Shown piece by piece: positions 1 through 6,744 of a DNA stretch of 9,103 nucleotides. The position numbers and the translations under genes were made by a program. Within the stretch, counting starts at the first letter, position 1. Each line of letters begins with the position of its first letter. This stretch comes from Candidatus Rifleibacteriota bacterium (lineage in GTDB: Bacteria; Riflebacteria; Ozemobacteria; Ozemobacterales; Ozemobacteraceae), in assembly GCA_029565415.1 (NCBI GenBank), contig JAKQOH010000115.1:1-9103 (forward strand). Reading direction: 5' to 3'. The notes beneath the pieces were generated by a model. The model had not been told where the DNA came from and did no database searches. It saw nothing but the letters and a program-made list of their open reading frames with translations.

Positions 1-108
1 TCTCACCTCCGGAAATTCGAACCTCATCCGTGCATGATACCATGCCGTCTTCCGAATGCAGAAGCCATGGCAAGCGCATGAGGAATTCCAGCACATTTCG
101 GACATCAT
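1..108 (-). other. Possible start of a coupled downstream ORF, cut by the window edge
   Basis: The phosphatase gene ends in an arrangement where an ATG (108-106) overlaps its stop codon TGA (107-105) as ATGA, a classic translational-coupling junction. From that ATG the frame stays open to base 1 (36 codons), but the peptide is unusually rich in Cys, Trp and His and resembles nothing I know. A second frame is also open, passing an ATG at 79-77 that would begin MRLPWLLHSEDG; it looks more protein-like but lacks a good ribosome binding site. Genes next to SpoIIE phosphatases are often STAS-domain antagonists or anti-sigma kinases, but neither frame shows such a motif here. No terminator hairpin is obvious. 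This may be a real partial gene or only intergenic sequence. Confidence 0.2.
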
Positions 109-2639
109 TCGGCCAGTTCGCGCTCGAGCAGCAGCACAGTGTAATCATCCGGTTGCGGCTGCCCCGTCAAGAATGACGGGTGATGATCGAGTATGTCCGC
201 ACAGGCTTCGGTGATCGGGACCAGAGGGCGGGTTCCGAGATACGTCTGGAGAGCGGCAATTTTCATTTCGCTCTCCTCGCCCTCCCCGAGCGATTCATAC
301 AGTCCATCGGTATAGAACATCCACCTTTCTCCGGGGAGAATTTCGACAGGGGTCCCGGGACTGGGAGCCTGTTTTCTGACCCCCAGCGGAGGAGCTACGA
401 TGCAGCGGTGCTGGGACCAGGCACCATCCCTGGTTCTTCGGAACGGATACACATGGCCGCGATGGTAGATGACTGATTCGTTTCGGATCGTGTCGATCAC
501 GGTGAACTGGGCCGTCACCATGAGTCGACGCTCCTGGCTGTTCATCAGGGTGTCATTGATCGTATTCACCAACATCTCGATCGAGAATCCCTCTTTCACA
601 CGCTGCAAGACGGAGGTTTTCACGATCGTCATTCCTAGGGCGGCCGGAACGCCGTGCCCCATGACGTCCGCGATCAATACGACAAGATATTTGTCATCGG
701 CGATGAAGTAGTCGAAGTAATCACCGCCGAGCTGCGTCGCCGGCCGGGAGTGGCCGAAAACGCGGTATCCATTGAGCTCGAGAGGTTTCTTGGGGAGGAA
801 GTTGGCCTGCACCTGGCGAGCCAGGGATACTTCGCGGGCCATCTCATACAAACGGGCGTTTTCGAGTGCCGTCCCCGAGATTCCGAGAAGCGTCGTCCAG
901 AAATACTCGCTCTGCCGGGCAGGGTCATCGGACGACGGCTCGTGCAGACAGACGGCGCCCCAACAACGACTGCCGACGAGCAGCGGAAGATACGTCGTGT
1001 ACAGGTGCGAGTCTTTTCGACTGAGCTGTAGTTTGCCCTCGAAAACGATCTTCAGCTCGTCGGCCAACTCAGTTCTATATTCCTGTATGTATATTTCTCC
1101 CCGGGACCCAGCGACCTGGCCAAGGGGCTGGACCTTGCCGGTCTGAGGCTCGAAGTAGACGAGCAACCCGGCGTCCGCCCGCCATAGCTCGCAGAACTTG
1201 CCGATGACTTCGTTCGAAAGGACGTTCATCTCCAGGATCGCCGGGAACCTGCTTCCCGCCTCATGGAGGGCCGTCAGCTCCCGGACCTGCTGGTCGAGTC
1301 GGATGTTCTGGTCCGTGAGAATGGCGTTGGCTTGCCGAAGATTCGCGATCAGTTGGGCAAAGCGGACGACCACATACAACGACACGGAAAGCAGAAAAGG
1401 GATCGTCATCGGAAGAACCAGCCCTTGTCGGAAAAATACCAGGTAGCAGAGAGCCACATACCCGACGAGAAGAACTGAAAGTATCGACGTCGAAGCGAGG
1501 AACGCACCTTCCCAACACAGAATACCGAACGTCAGCAGGGCAAAAAGCCCGACGAGACCCAGTTGCGAAACGAGGGACGGAGCCTGAAGAAAATTCGAGG
1601 ACAGGATATTCTCGAGGAGGTTTGCGTGGGTAATCACCCCGGGCTTGAGACCGTGCGGACTCAACTGGAGATCGCCAAGTCCCACAGCCGACGGTCCCAC
1701 GAACACGACAGCGTCATGAAACGCGGCTGGATCGAATTTTCCTTCTACGATATCGGCGAATGCGAAGGTCTCGAATGGCTCCTTCAGACGCTCACCCAGA
1801 TAGTTGATGTAGACGGCCTTGCCCGTGGCCGCATGCCAGGAATTCTTGACGGGTTTCCAGGGGGGAAGATCGATGAGCGGAATCCGTCGGCCGCCGATAG
1901 CAACACCATTCTCTCCGATTTCAGCCTTCTGTCCCAAAACCCGTTCGGCAACCGCCAGTGGAAAATTCGGAATCCACTGGTCTTCGAAACGATGTGCGAG
2001 GAAAGTCTTTTGGATGACGCCATCCGGGTTCAGGTAATCGAAATCGACATTGATGTAGCCGAACCCACCGGCGACATCGGCAAGTTCCTTGAAGGGGGGA
2101 CGCACTTCTTCTATGAGGATGGGCGGCGAGGCCGGATCTTCGTATGCCTGGAGTTCCGAAAACACGAGAGGGAGCACCACGTTGCCGGATCTGGCGCAGC
2201 TGTCGATGAACGCACGATCGCCGGCAGGATCAGCCGTGGATACATCTTCTAATATTATATCTAGCGCTACTGTTCGCGCCCCCGCTGAAGCCAATCGGTC
2301 TATGACAGTCGAATACAGCGATCTCGACAAAGGCCAGCTGCCCATACGCGTCAGACACTCATCCGTCAGGAGGACCAGCATGATTTTCGATTTTGTCTCC
2401 TGCGTGGTCCGGGCTCGGTATCGCCAGTCGAGCGTCCGGTTTTCAAGTCCGTCGAGGGATCCCGACGATAGAAGGATCGCGAACGTCACGAAAAACAGAA
2501 TCGCGAAGCCGGCCTCCATGAACCGGAATCGCGTTCCCCATGTCGCGGAGGAATCGCCTGCCATGCGAGTCCGGATGAACGATCGAAGAATGGAGAGCAC
2601 ACCGGCTTTGATCGCAGATTTCGAGGTTGTATTTGTCAT
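105..2639 (-). CDS. CHASE2 - transmembrane - GAF - SpoIIE (PP2C-type) serine phosphatase
   Basis: This 844-residue inner-membrane signalling protein has a TM segment at about 41-59, then an extracytoplasmic CHASE2 sensor (about 64-345). Typical CHASE2 signatures are visible: the GSWPLSR segment near 100 and the GARTVALDIILED strand near 120-132. Three TM helices follow (about 354-375, 380-402, 407-428), then a short coiled coil (432-460), a GAF-like domain (about 458-597) and a C-terminal SpoIIE/PP2C phosphatase (about 604-840). Metal-site motifs are present: GGDYFDYF (638-645, D640), ADVMGHGVPAAL (657-668, D658), YTDGLYE (776-782, D778) and DDYTVLLLE (831-839). The expected role is dephosphorylation of a phosphoserine anti-sigma-factor antagonist in response to an envelope signal; the ligand and partner are unknown. 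The usual NAGH motif reads HRGH (726-729), which is unusual. The chosen ATG has GAGGA only at long spacing (about 10-11 nt), but later Met codons have worse sites. Confidence 0.93.
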   Translation of the reverse strand: MTNTTSKSAIKAGVLSILRSFIRTRMAGDSSATWGTRFRFMEAGFAILFFVTFAILLSSGSLDGLENRTLDWRYRARTTQETKSKIMLVLLTDECLTRMGSWPLSRSLYSTVIDRLASAGARTVALDIILEDVSTADPAGDRAFIDSCARSGNVVLPLVFSELQAYEDPASPPILIEEVRPPFKELADVAGGFGYINVDFDYLNPDGVIQKTFLAHRFEDQWIPNFPLAVAERVLGQKAEIGENGVAIGGRRIPLIDLPPWKPVKNSWHAATGKAVYINYLGERLKEPFETFAFADIVEGKFDPAAFHDAVVFVGPSAVGLGDLQLSPHGLKPGVITHANLLENILSSNFLQAPSLVSQLGLVGLFALLTFGILCWEGAFLASTSILSVLLVGYVALCYLVFFRQGLVLPMTIPFLLSVSLYVVVRFAQLIANLRQANAILTDQNIRLDQQVRELTALHEAGSRFPAILEMNVLSNEVIGKFCELWRADAGLLVYFEPQTGKVQPLGQVAGSRGEIYIQEYRTELADELKIVFEGKLQLSRKDSHLYTTYLPLLVGSRCWGAVCLHEPSSDDPARQSEYFWTTLLGISGTALENARLYEMAREVSLARQVQANFLPKKPLELNGYRVFGHSRPATQLGGDYFDYFIADDKYLVVLIADVMGHGVPAALGMTIVKTSVLQRVKEGFSIEMLVNTINDTLMNSQERRLMVTAQFTVIDTIRNESVIYHRGHVYPFRRTRDGAWSQHRCIVAPPLGVRKQAPSPGTPVEILPGERWMFYTDGLYESLGEGEESEMKIAALQTYLGTRPLVPITEACADILDHHPSFLTGQPQPDDYTVLLLERELAE

Positions 2640-2888
2640 GATGGAATCATCCTCACTATTTTTATGGAGTGTAGCGATCCCGGATACGCCAGGTCAAACG
2701 CAATCATTCTCGTCCCTTCGATCGCATCGGCATCCTCAGGGTTCCATCCGGGGTATCGCCTCGTCCGAATCCGTATTCCGTTTGCGACTCCGCTCGCTTC
2801 CACTGTTCCAGAGTCGAAAACACGCGCTCGGGATAGGCACCGTTTCCCGAAAGAGGTAAAATGGGATAAAGCTTATTCCGGAGAAGAT
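2640..2888. other. Divergent intergenic region
   Basis: This 249-base region lies between two divergent genes. It contains a candidate promoter for the leftward phosphatase gene (listed separately) and the ribosome binding site of the rightward TPR gene. I found no tRNA, convincing riboswitch or inverted repeat. A start-stop mini-frame (ATG GGA TAA, 2861-2869) preceded by AAGAGG lies just upstream of the TPR gene and could be chance. On the minus strand an open frame ending at 2704 has G/C-leaning codon positions and might be a gene remnant. No confident rightward promoter is visible; the TAAAAT at 2857-2862 has no good -35 partner. Confidence 0.5.
2668..2697 (-). promoter_or_regulatory. Candidate sigma70-type promoter for the CHASE2/SpoIIE gene
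   Basis: On the minus strand, TTGACC (2697-2692, five of six matches to TTGACA) is followed after 18 bases by TACACT (2673-2668, four of six matches to TATAAT). Transcription would start near 2660, giving a leader of about 20 bases that carries the GAGGA before the ATG at 2639. This is a consensus match only. Promoter consensus in this organism is unknown. Confidence 0.4.
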
Positions 2889-4238
2889 ATGAAAGGAAAA
2901 TATCTGGCAGGAACCGTCCTTGGGTGTTTCTTTCTGTCTCTTTCGCTTTTCGCGAGCGATGAACGGCCGATCTGTTCATATTTTGAAGCTCTTACCCTCT
3001 TTCAGCAGGAAAAATTCGAAGAGGGTCTGAAGAAATACTACAAATATCTGCTCTTTTCCGATCCGATTTTGAGCGTCGAATCCCGGAAGGCCGATCTTCA
3101 AGAGGCCAAAGCCTATTTCGACGCCCAGCATCGGCGATCGCCCCAGGATCCCCGTATCCGCCTGTGCCTGAGCCTCTATGATCGTATCATCCTGGATTGG
3201 CCTCCCGCATGCAAGCGATTGGGCGAACTTCTCGCCAGATTTCAGAGGTCAGCCATGCTGTACTTTTTCAAAGGAGAATATCTCCTTGCCCAGGCAAAAA
3301 ATGACGAGGCCCACACCGCCTTTCAGAAATTACAGACCGCTAACGGGAAAAAGCTGCTGGCTTTTGCCGAATTCCTGCAGAAACAACACGGAGTGACAGC
3401 AGACAAAAGCGAGCGGAAAGCCGTTTTGCTGAGAAAAGGCCTGCGGCATCTCGACCTTTTCGAAACGGAAGATGCCGTGAGGGTGTTGCGACTCGTCATG
3501 AAAGAATTTCCGGAAGAGCCCCGCGCTCCTCATGAACTGATGGATTTGCTCATTCGAGAAAACAGATTGCGGGAGGCGGAAGAAGTCCTTGCCGCCTGGA
3601 GAAAGCGCGATCCCGACGGCAAACAGTTGTATTTTCCGGAAGCCCGGTTGAGATTCAAACAGGAACGGTATTCCGAGGTTCTGAAAATACTTGCTCCTGT
3701 TTTGTCGGCTGATCCGGGAAATGCCTATGTTCAGTTCATGGTTGCGGAAAGCGCGTTCATGAACGGGGAATACGGCAAAGCACTGGAATTGCTTCCCGCG
3801 CTGCAGGAGGCCGACCAGGAAAACATCGGGCTCCTTTTCCGACGGACGGCAGCGCTCGAAATGACGGATAATGCCCCCGGAGCGGTCACCCTTCTGCAGG
3901 AAAAGCTCGAAAAGAATCCCTATAATATACCGTTTAATATAGAATTGGGCGGTATCTACGAACGCATGGGAGATCTGCAGAAGGCCAGATCAGCCTATCT
4001 GACGGCGATAAACGGGGATCCGACCTGGGGCGCCCTCGCCCAAAAACGTTTCAACGCCATGCAGGAGCTGAAAACGAAGGGACAGAACAACTCAGATACG
4101 ATATTGGCCACGATGTTTCTTGGAGGAAAAGCAACGGATACAGAGCAGATGGAGGCAAAAGAGAAGCTTCCCCCCCCATCCATAGCACGGATCCTCGAGG
4201 AGCAAAAAGAAATCCTCGATATTCTGTCCCAATCATGA
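2889..4238 (+). CDS. Exported tetratricopeptide-repeat (TPR) protein
   Basis: The protein has 449 residues from the chosen ATG. It begins with a Sec signal peptide (Lys at 2 and 4, hydrophobic core about 5-21, probable cleavage after FAS near 23), so the mature protein is periplasmic or envelope-associated. The rest is almost entirely helical with TPR-like pairs; the clearest are about 212-244, 245-278, 279-313 and 347-380 (GGIYERMGDLQKARSAYLTA carries the typical G/Y/A/A pattern). Less regular pairs lie at 33-56, 121-150 and 185-210. TPR proteins are protein-protein scaffolds, and the partner is not evident. The start at 2889 is preceded by GGAGA (2880-2884). The frame is open back to 2664, but those 75 codons would bury the signal peptide. 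A run of eight C residues (4170-4177) encodes the Pro-rich stretch near 428-430. The gene is divergent from the phosphatase and convergent with the phospholipase gene, and appears monocistronic. Confidence 0.88.
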   Translation: MKGKYLAGTVLGCFFLSLSLFASDERPICSYFEALTLFQQEKFEEGLKKYYKYLLFSDPILSVESRKADLQEAKAYFDAQHRRSPQDPRIRLCLSLYDRIILDWPPACKRLGELLARFQRSAMLYFFKGEYLLAQAKNDEAHTAFQKLQTANGKKLLAFAEFLQKQHGVTADKSERKAVLLRKGLRHLDLFETEDAVRVLRLVMKEFPEEPRAPHELMDLLIRENRLREAEEVLAAWRKRDPDGKQLYFPEARLRFKQERYSEVLKILAPVLSADPGNAYVQFMVAESAFMNGEYGKALELLPALQEADQENIGLLFRRTAALEMTDNAPGAVTLLQEKLEKNPYNIPFNIELGGIYERMGDLQKARSAYLTAINGDPTWGALAQKRFNAMQELKTKGQNNSDTILATMFLGGKATDTEQMEAKEKLPPPSIARILEEQKEILDILSQS

Positions 4239-4240
4239 AA

Positions 4241-4285
4241 AGCCCTTCGAAACATCGCCGAGATCACGGCGACTCCCGAAGGGCT
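4241..4285 (-). terminator. Hairpin terminator between convergent genes
   Basis: A nested inverted repeat lies between the two convergent stop codons. The outer arms AGCCCTTCG (4241-4249) and CGAAGGGCT (4277-4285) pair over 9 bp; the inner arms CGCCG (4256-4260) and CGGCG (4267-4271) pair across a 6-base loop. On the minus strand the stem ends in GGCTTTTC, a short T run that fits intrinsic termination of the phospholipase operon. On the plus strand there is no T run after the stem, so stopping of the TPR transcript there would be weak or factor-dependent. Confidence 0.6.
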
Positions 4286-4302
4286 AGGACAATTCGAGAC
4301 TC

Positions 4303-5712
4303 TTACTGGTTCAGAACCGAATTGAGGGTCGAGTTGGCGTCGGACGCCTCTCGGGCAGCACTGCCCGTCAGAGATTCGGCCGATGAGGAAACCCCGGGAG
4401 AGCCGGCATGCGACGTTCCCTCCAGTTGCGCGATTTCCTCGAGAACGACGTCATGCCTTGCCTTGAGCGTCAGATAGGTATTCTGATCTGCGTTCGTGAT
4501 CAGCAGCCAGAGATTCCACCATGGGCGGCTTTCCCACTTCTTTTTCGCTTCTTCTTCCCTCTTTGCGAGGAGTTCCTCCTCGATTTTGAGCGCCTTGAGC
4601 CTGTCTTCGTCATTCCACATACTGCCCTGAACGGCCTTTTCCGTATTGAGCACGATTTCCGCGAAACTTGCATCGTCCTGCCGCAGAAGGTTCAGCACCA
4701 GATTTCCGATCAATCGGTTATTGCGACTTTCAACCTTCTCGTTGAGCGCCGATTGAACGGTTTCCGAAACCTTCTTCTGCTTGTTCAGCATGATGACCAG
4801 CCCCTCGGCCGTCTCCACCGCCGTGCTAGCCCCATTTTTCGTGAGATCGCCAATCAGATCGTGGAAACCGCCGACAACCTTCTCTTTCAAGCCCGTGTCG
4901 GATGAGTATTTCTTGGAAAGTTCGCCAAAGTCCACCGATGCCACCTTCGCGGTTGCCTGTTCCAGTCCCCCGTTTCCATTCACACCCTTGGCCCGGTCCG
5001 AATAAAAGGTGTCGATTTCTGCAAGCCGCTCCGGATTGTTCTTCTTCAGCTCCTTTCCGACGGCGATCTCCGATTCAACCGTGAGCTTGTGAGTCAGGAT
5101 CTGCTTTTCCAGATCGGATGTGTTCGACGTGAGCGTGATACCCTTCTCCTTCGCGTATTCCGCCCGAACTTCGCTCAAGGTCGCCGCATCGATGAAGTCG
5201 AAGCTCTTTCCGCTTACGGAGCCACCCAGACTGTTATAGGCAAGAAGATCCAGACACATTTCGTTTCCGATATGACTCGGCATGTAGTCTTCGGAAATGG
5301 CGATCGTGTTGTAAAGTTGTTTCGTATTCGGATACCCCGACCCCGTATGAGCGACCGAGTCGGCCAGAATGTGTGCCTGGAATCCCTTCGCGCGGGCAAG
5401 GAGCAAGCTCCCTTCCTTGCCGCCTTTTCGCTTGGCAACGGCGATCATGGCATCGACGAAAACGGGGTCGTGGTAGAGTTGGTAGTTTTCCGAGACGCCG
5501 TTGTCCAGTCCGGCTGAGCCCTGCCCGGCTCCGATGTCGGGCTCCGTGCAACCGGCGAGGAAGGCGCCCATGCACTCTGCGGATATGGATCCGTTCGCCT
5601 GTTTCGTGGCGTCGAGGGCGATCTGCACATGGCTGAGTGGTCCCCATGCCATGCCGACGGTTTCGAGAAGAAGAACCATTAGAAGACAAGTCGCTATTTT
5701 TGAGACGTTCAT
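4303..5712 (-). CDS. Exported zinc-dependent phospholipase C-like enzyme with a long C-terminal extension
   Basis: A signal peptide (1-22, ending VGMA) is followed directly by W23, so cleavage would expose Trp as the mature N-terminus. In the zinc phospholipase C / S1-P1 nuclease fold that Trp is itself a zinc ligand. The other expected ligands appear in order: H28, D59 (TEPD), H81 (YHD), H114 and D118 (HILAD), H122, then H147 and E151 (HIGNE, the HxxxE motif). The likely reaction is hydrolysis of phospholipid head groups outside the cytoplasm. The domain fills about 23-180. Residues 180-469 are an unrecognised, mostly helical extension with a charged coiled-coil-like stretch (about 366-395), an aromatic RPWWNLWLL patch (396-404) and a Ser/Ala-rich tail. 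The ATG at 5712 has AAGGGAG seven bases upstream; an in-frame GTG at 5730 is less likely. It is the last gene of the pseudopilin operon, 44 bases after the preceding stop. Confidence 0.85.
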   Translation of the reverse strand: MNVSKIATCLLMVLLLETVGMAWGPLSHVQIALDATKQANGSISAECMGAFLAGCTEPDIGAGQGSAGLDNGVSENYQLYHDPVFVDAMIAVAKRKGGKEGSLLLARAKGFQAHILADSVAHTGSGYPNTKQLYNTIAISEDYMPSHIGNEMCLDLLAYNSLGGSVSGKSFDFIDAATLSEVRAEYAKEKGITLTSNTSDLEKQILTHKLTVESEIAVGKELKKNNPERLAEIDTFYSDRAKGVNGNGGLEQATAKVASVDFGELSKKYSSDTGLKEKVVGGFHDLIGDLTKNGASTAVETAEGLVIMLNKQKKVSETVQSALNEKVESRNNRLIGNLVLNLLRQDDASFAEIVLNTEKAVQGSMWNDEDRLKALKIEEELLAKREEEAKKKWESRPWWNLWLLITNADQNTYLTLKARHDVVLEEIAQLEGTSHAGSPGVSSSAESLTGSAAREASDANSTLNSVLNQ

Positions 5713-5719
5713 TCGTTCA

Positions 5720-5726
5720 CTCCCTT
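5720..5726 (-). promoter_or_regulatory. Shine-Dalgarno site that fixes the phospholipase start
   Basis: AAGGGAG on the minus strand, seven bases before the ATG at 5712-5710, favours that codon over the in-frame GTG at 5730. The GTG would place the ribosome site inside the coding sequence and add six polar residues ahead of the signal peptide. The A+T-rich stretch just upstream (5731-5757) could hold a weak internal promoter, but no good -35/-10 pair is visible. Confidence 0.6.
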
Positions 5727-5756
5727 GCACAATCTATATGCAATACTTTTGTTATC

Positions 5757-6719
5757 TCATGGGGTCGGTCCCACGGTTCCGCCGGCATGAAAATACAAAC
5801 CCGGGCTGGGGCCGAATTTTCCGCTTCCCTGCTCGACCATGGCGTCGTAAATCACCTGGCCGGCCTCCACCCATGTGCCGGCCTTGTTGTCATAGACCTG
5901 TATCGTAGCAGCCGGAGCCGCAGGAGCCGACGTCGTCTGTGCGGAGATCGGGATCTGCGGCGGAAGGCCCTGCAGACGGGCGACCTGCCAGTCCTTGCTC
6001 ACGACTAAATTGATCCAGCCTTCAAAGCTCGAAACGCCGTGCCGGGATGCGACATTCATCGTGATTTCCGAAATACGGTCCGGGAAAAGCCTGGCGATGG
6101 TCTGCCACTTCAACGCGATTTCGAGCGCTTTCCCGTCTTTTCCTTCGAAAACCAGCCGTCCGTGCCGCTCGATATCGAGCAGATACGCTTTCCGCAACTT
6201 CTGCACCGTCAAATCCGGTGTTTGAGCCCTGACGAACTGAGGCGCACCGGGGGACATGACCATTGCCGGATCCGGTGTAAATCTTGAACTGATAAGCTGC
6301 CGCGTACGGACCGGATCGATTTTTGCTCCGGGAGGATAGTCATTGAGATATCGAGCCATGGAGTCGACCTTGCTGGTCTCCCCCCGTTTGTTTGCATTCC
6401 ACATTTCCGAGACTGAAAAGACGCCGGGCTGCGCGCAGGAGACAACCGGAGGACGCGCCTGAACGAATGCAGGATCGCTCGAAGGCCAATACGGAGAACC
6501 GTCCGCATTCTTCCCGAACGGGGCGGCATTCGGCGCAAGCCTAGCCATGCCATTTTCCAAAGCCTTGTCGATCGGATCGGTCTGCCCGAATCCAACAGAG
6601 GCTGAGCACAACACGAGCAAGAAGAGAAACGCACGTGCCATTCCCGGCAAAGAAAGGATTACCCGCTTCCCGGCCGCCCCGACGTTATAATGCACTAGAT
6701 CATATATTTTATGAAACAT
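5757..6719 (-). CDS. Exported protein of unknown family in the pseudopilin/phospholipase operon
   Basis: I do not recognise this protein. From the ATG at 6719 it has 320 residues with a long N-terminal signal: a basic segment including GKR (17-19), a hydrophobic core at about 29-40 (ARAFLFLLVLCSA) and a likely cleavage near G45/Q46. The mature part has a Pro-rich N-terminal third, a helical middle (about 170-245) with a conserved-looking DLTVQKLRKAYLLDIERHG segment, a Pro/Ala/Thr linker (252-271) and a C-terminal part rich in Gly and aromatic residues. Only one Cys (95) remains after cleavage. Three starts are possible: 6752 (ATG overlapping the upstream stop by eight bases), 6719 (best site, GGGGG seven bases upstream) and 6641 (textbook signal peptide but no ribosome site). 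Its place between pseudopilins and a secreted enzyme suggests a periplasmic or secreted accessory factor; this is inference. Confidence 0.75.
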   Translation of the reverse strand: MFHKIYDLVHYNVGAAGKRVILSLPGMARAFLFLLVLCSASVGFGQTDPIDKALENGMARLAPNAAPFGKNADGSPYWPSSDPAFVQARPPVVSCAQPGVFSVSEMWNANKRGETSKVDSMARYLNDYPPGAKIDPVRTRQLISSRFTPDPAMVMSPGAPQFVRAQTPDLTVQKLRKAYLLDIERHGRLVFEGKDGKALEIALKWQTIARLFPDRISEITMNVASRHGVSSFEGWINLVVSKDWQVARLQGLPPQIPISAQTTSAPAAPAATIQVYDNKAGTWVEAGQVIYDAMVEQGSGKFGPSPGLYFHAGGTVGPTP

Positions 6720-6726
6720 ATTCTTT

Positions 6727-6731
6727 CCCCC
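6727..6731 (-). promoter_or_regulatory. Purine-rich ribosome binding site favouring the start at 6719
   Basis: GGGGGAAAG on the minus strand lies at optimal spacing before the ATG at 6719-6717. The alternative start at 6752 would rely on coupling with the upstream gene, and the one at 6641 has only GGGA directly touching the ATG. This supports, but does not prove, the 320-residue version. Confidence 0.4.
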
Positions 6732-6744
6732 GTTTTTCGGCCAG

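Noticed and set aside
1563..2252. 229-codon open frame on the plus strand opposite the CHASE2 region
   Set aside because: It is fully antisense to a well-supported domain protein, has no recognisable motif, and such frames are common opposite G/C-biased codons.
2664..2888. Upstream extension of the TPR protein by 75 residues
   Set aside because: It would bury a clear signal peptide, its composition is not like a conserved domain, and the ATG at 2889 has its own GGAGA site.
2640..2888. tRNA or small RNA gene in the intergenic region (GGTTCCATCC resembles a T-loop)
   Set aside because: The T-loop consensus GTTCRANNC is not met and no cloverleaf arms could be drawn.
2916..2927. Possible lipobox (VLGC) in the TPR signal peptide
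   Set aside because: The Cys is in the middle of the hydrophobic core, followed by FFLSLSLFA, and Leu at -2 is atypical; cleavage by signal peptidase I after FAS fits better.
4408..5517. Plus-strand open frames opposite the phospholipase gene
   Set aside because: The opposite strand encodes a complete signal peptide and the zinc-ligand set; these are shadows with no ribosome sites or domain features.
5713..5730. GTG start for the phospholipase
   Set aside because: The ATG at 5712 has a better-placed Shine-Dalgarno site and gives a compact signal peptide.
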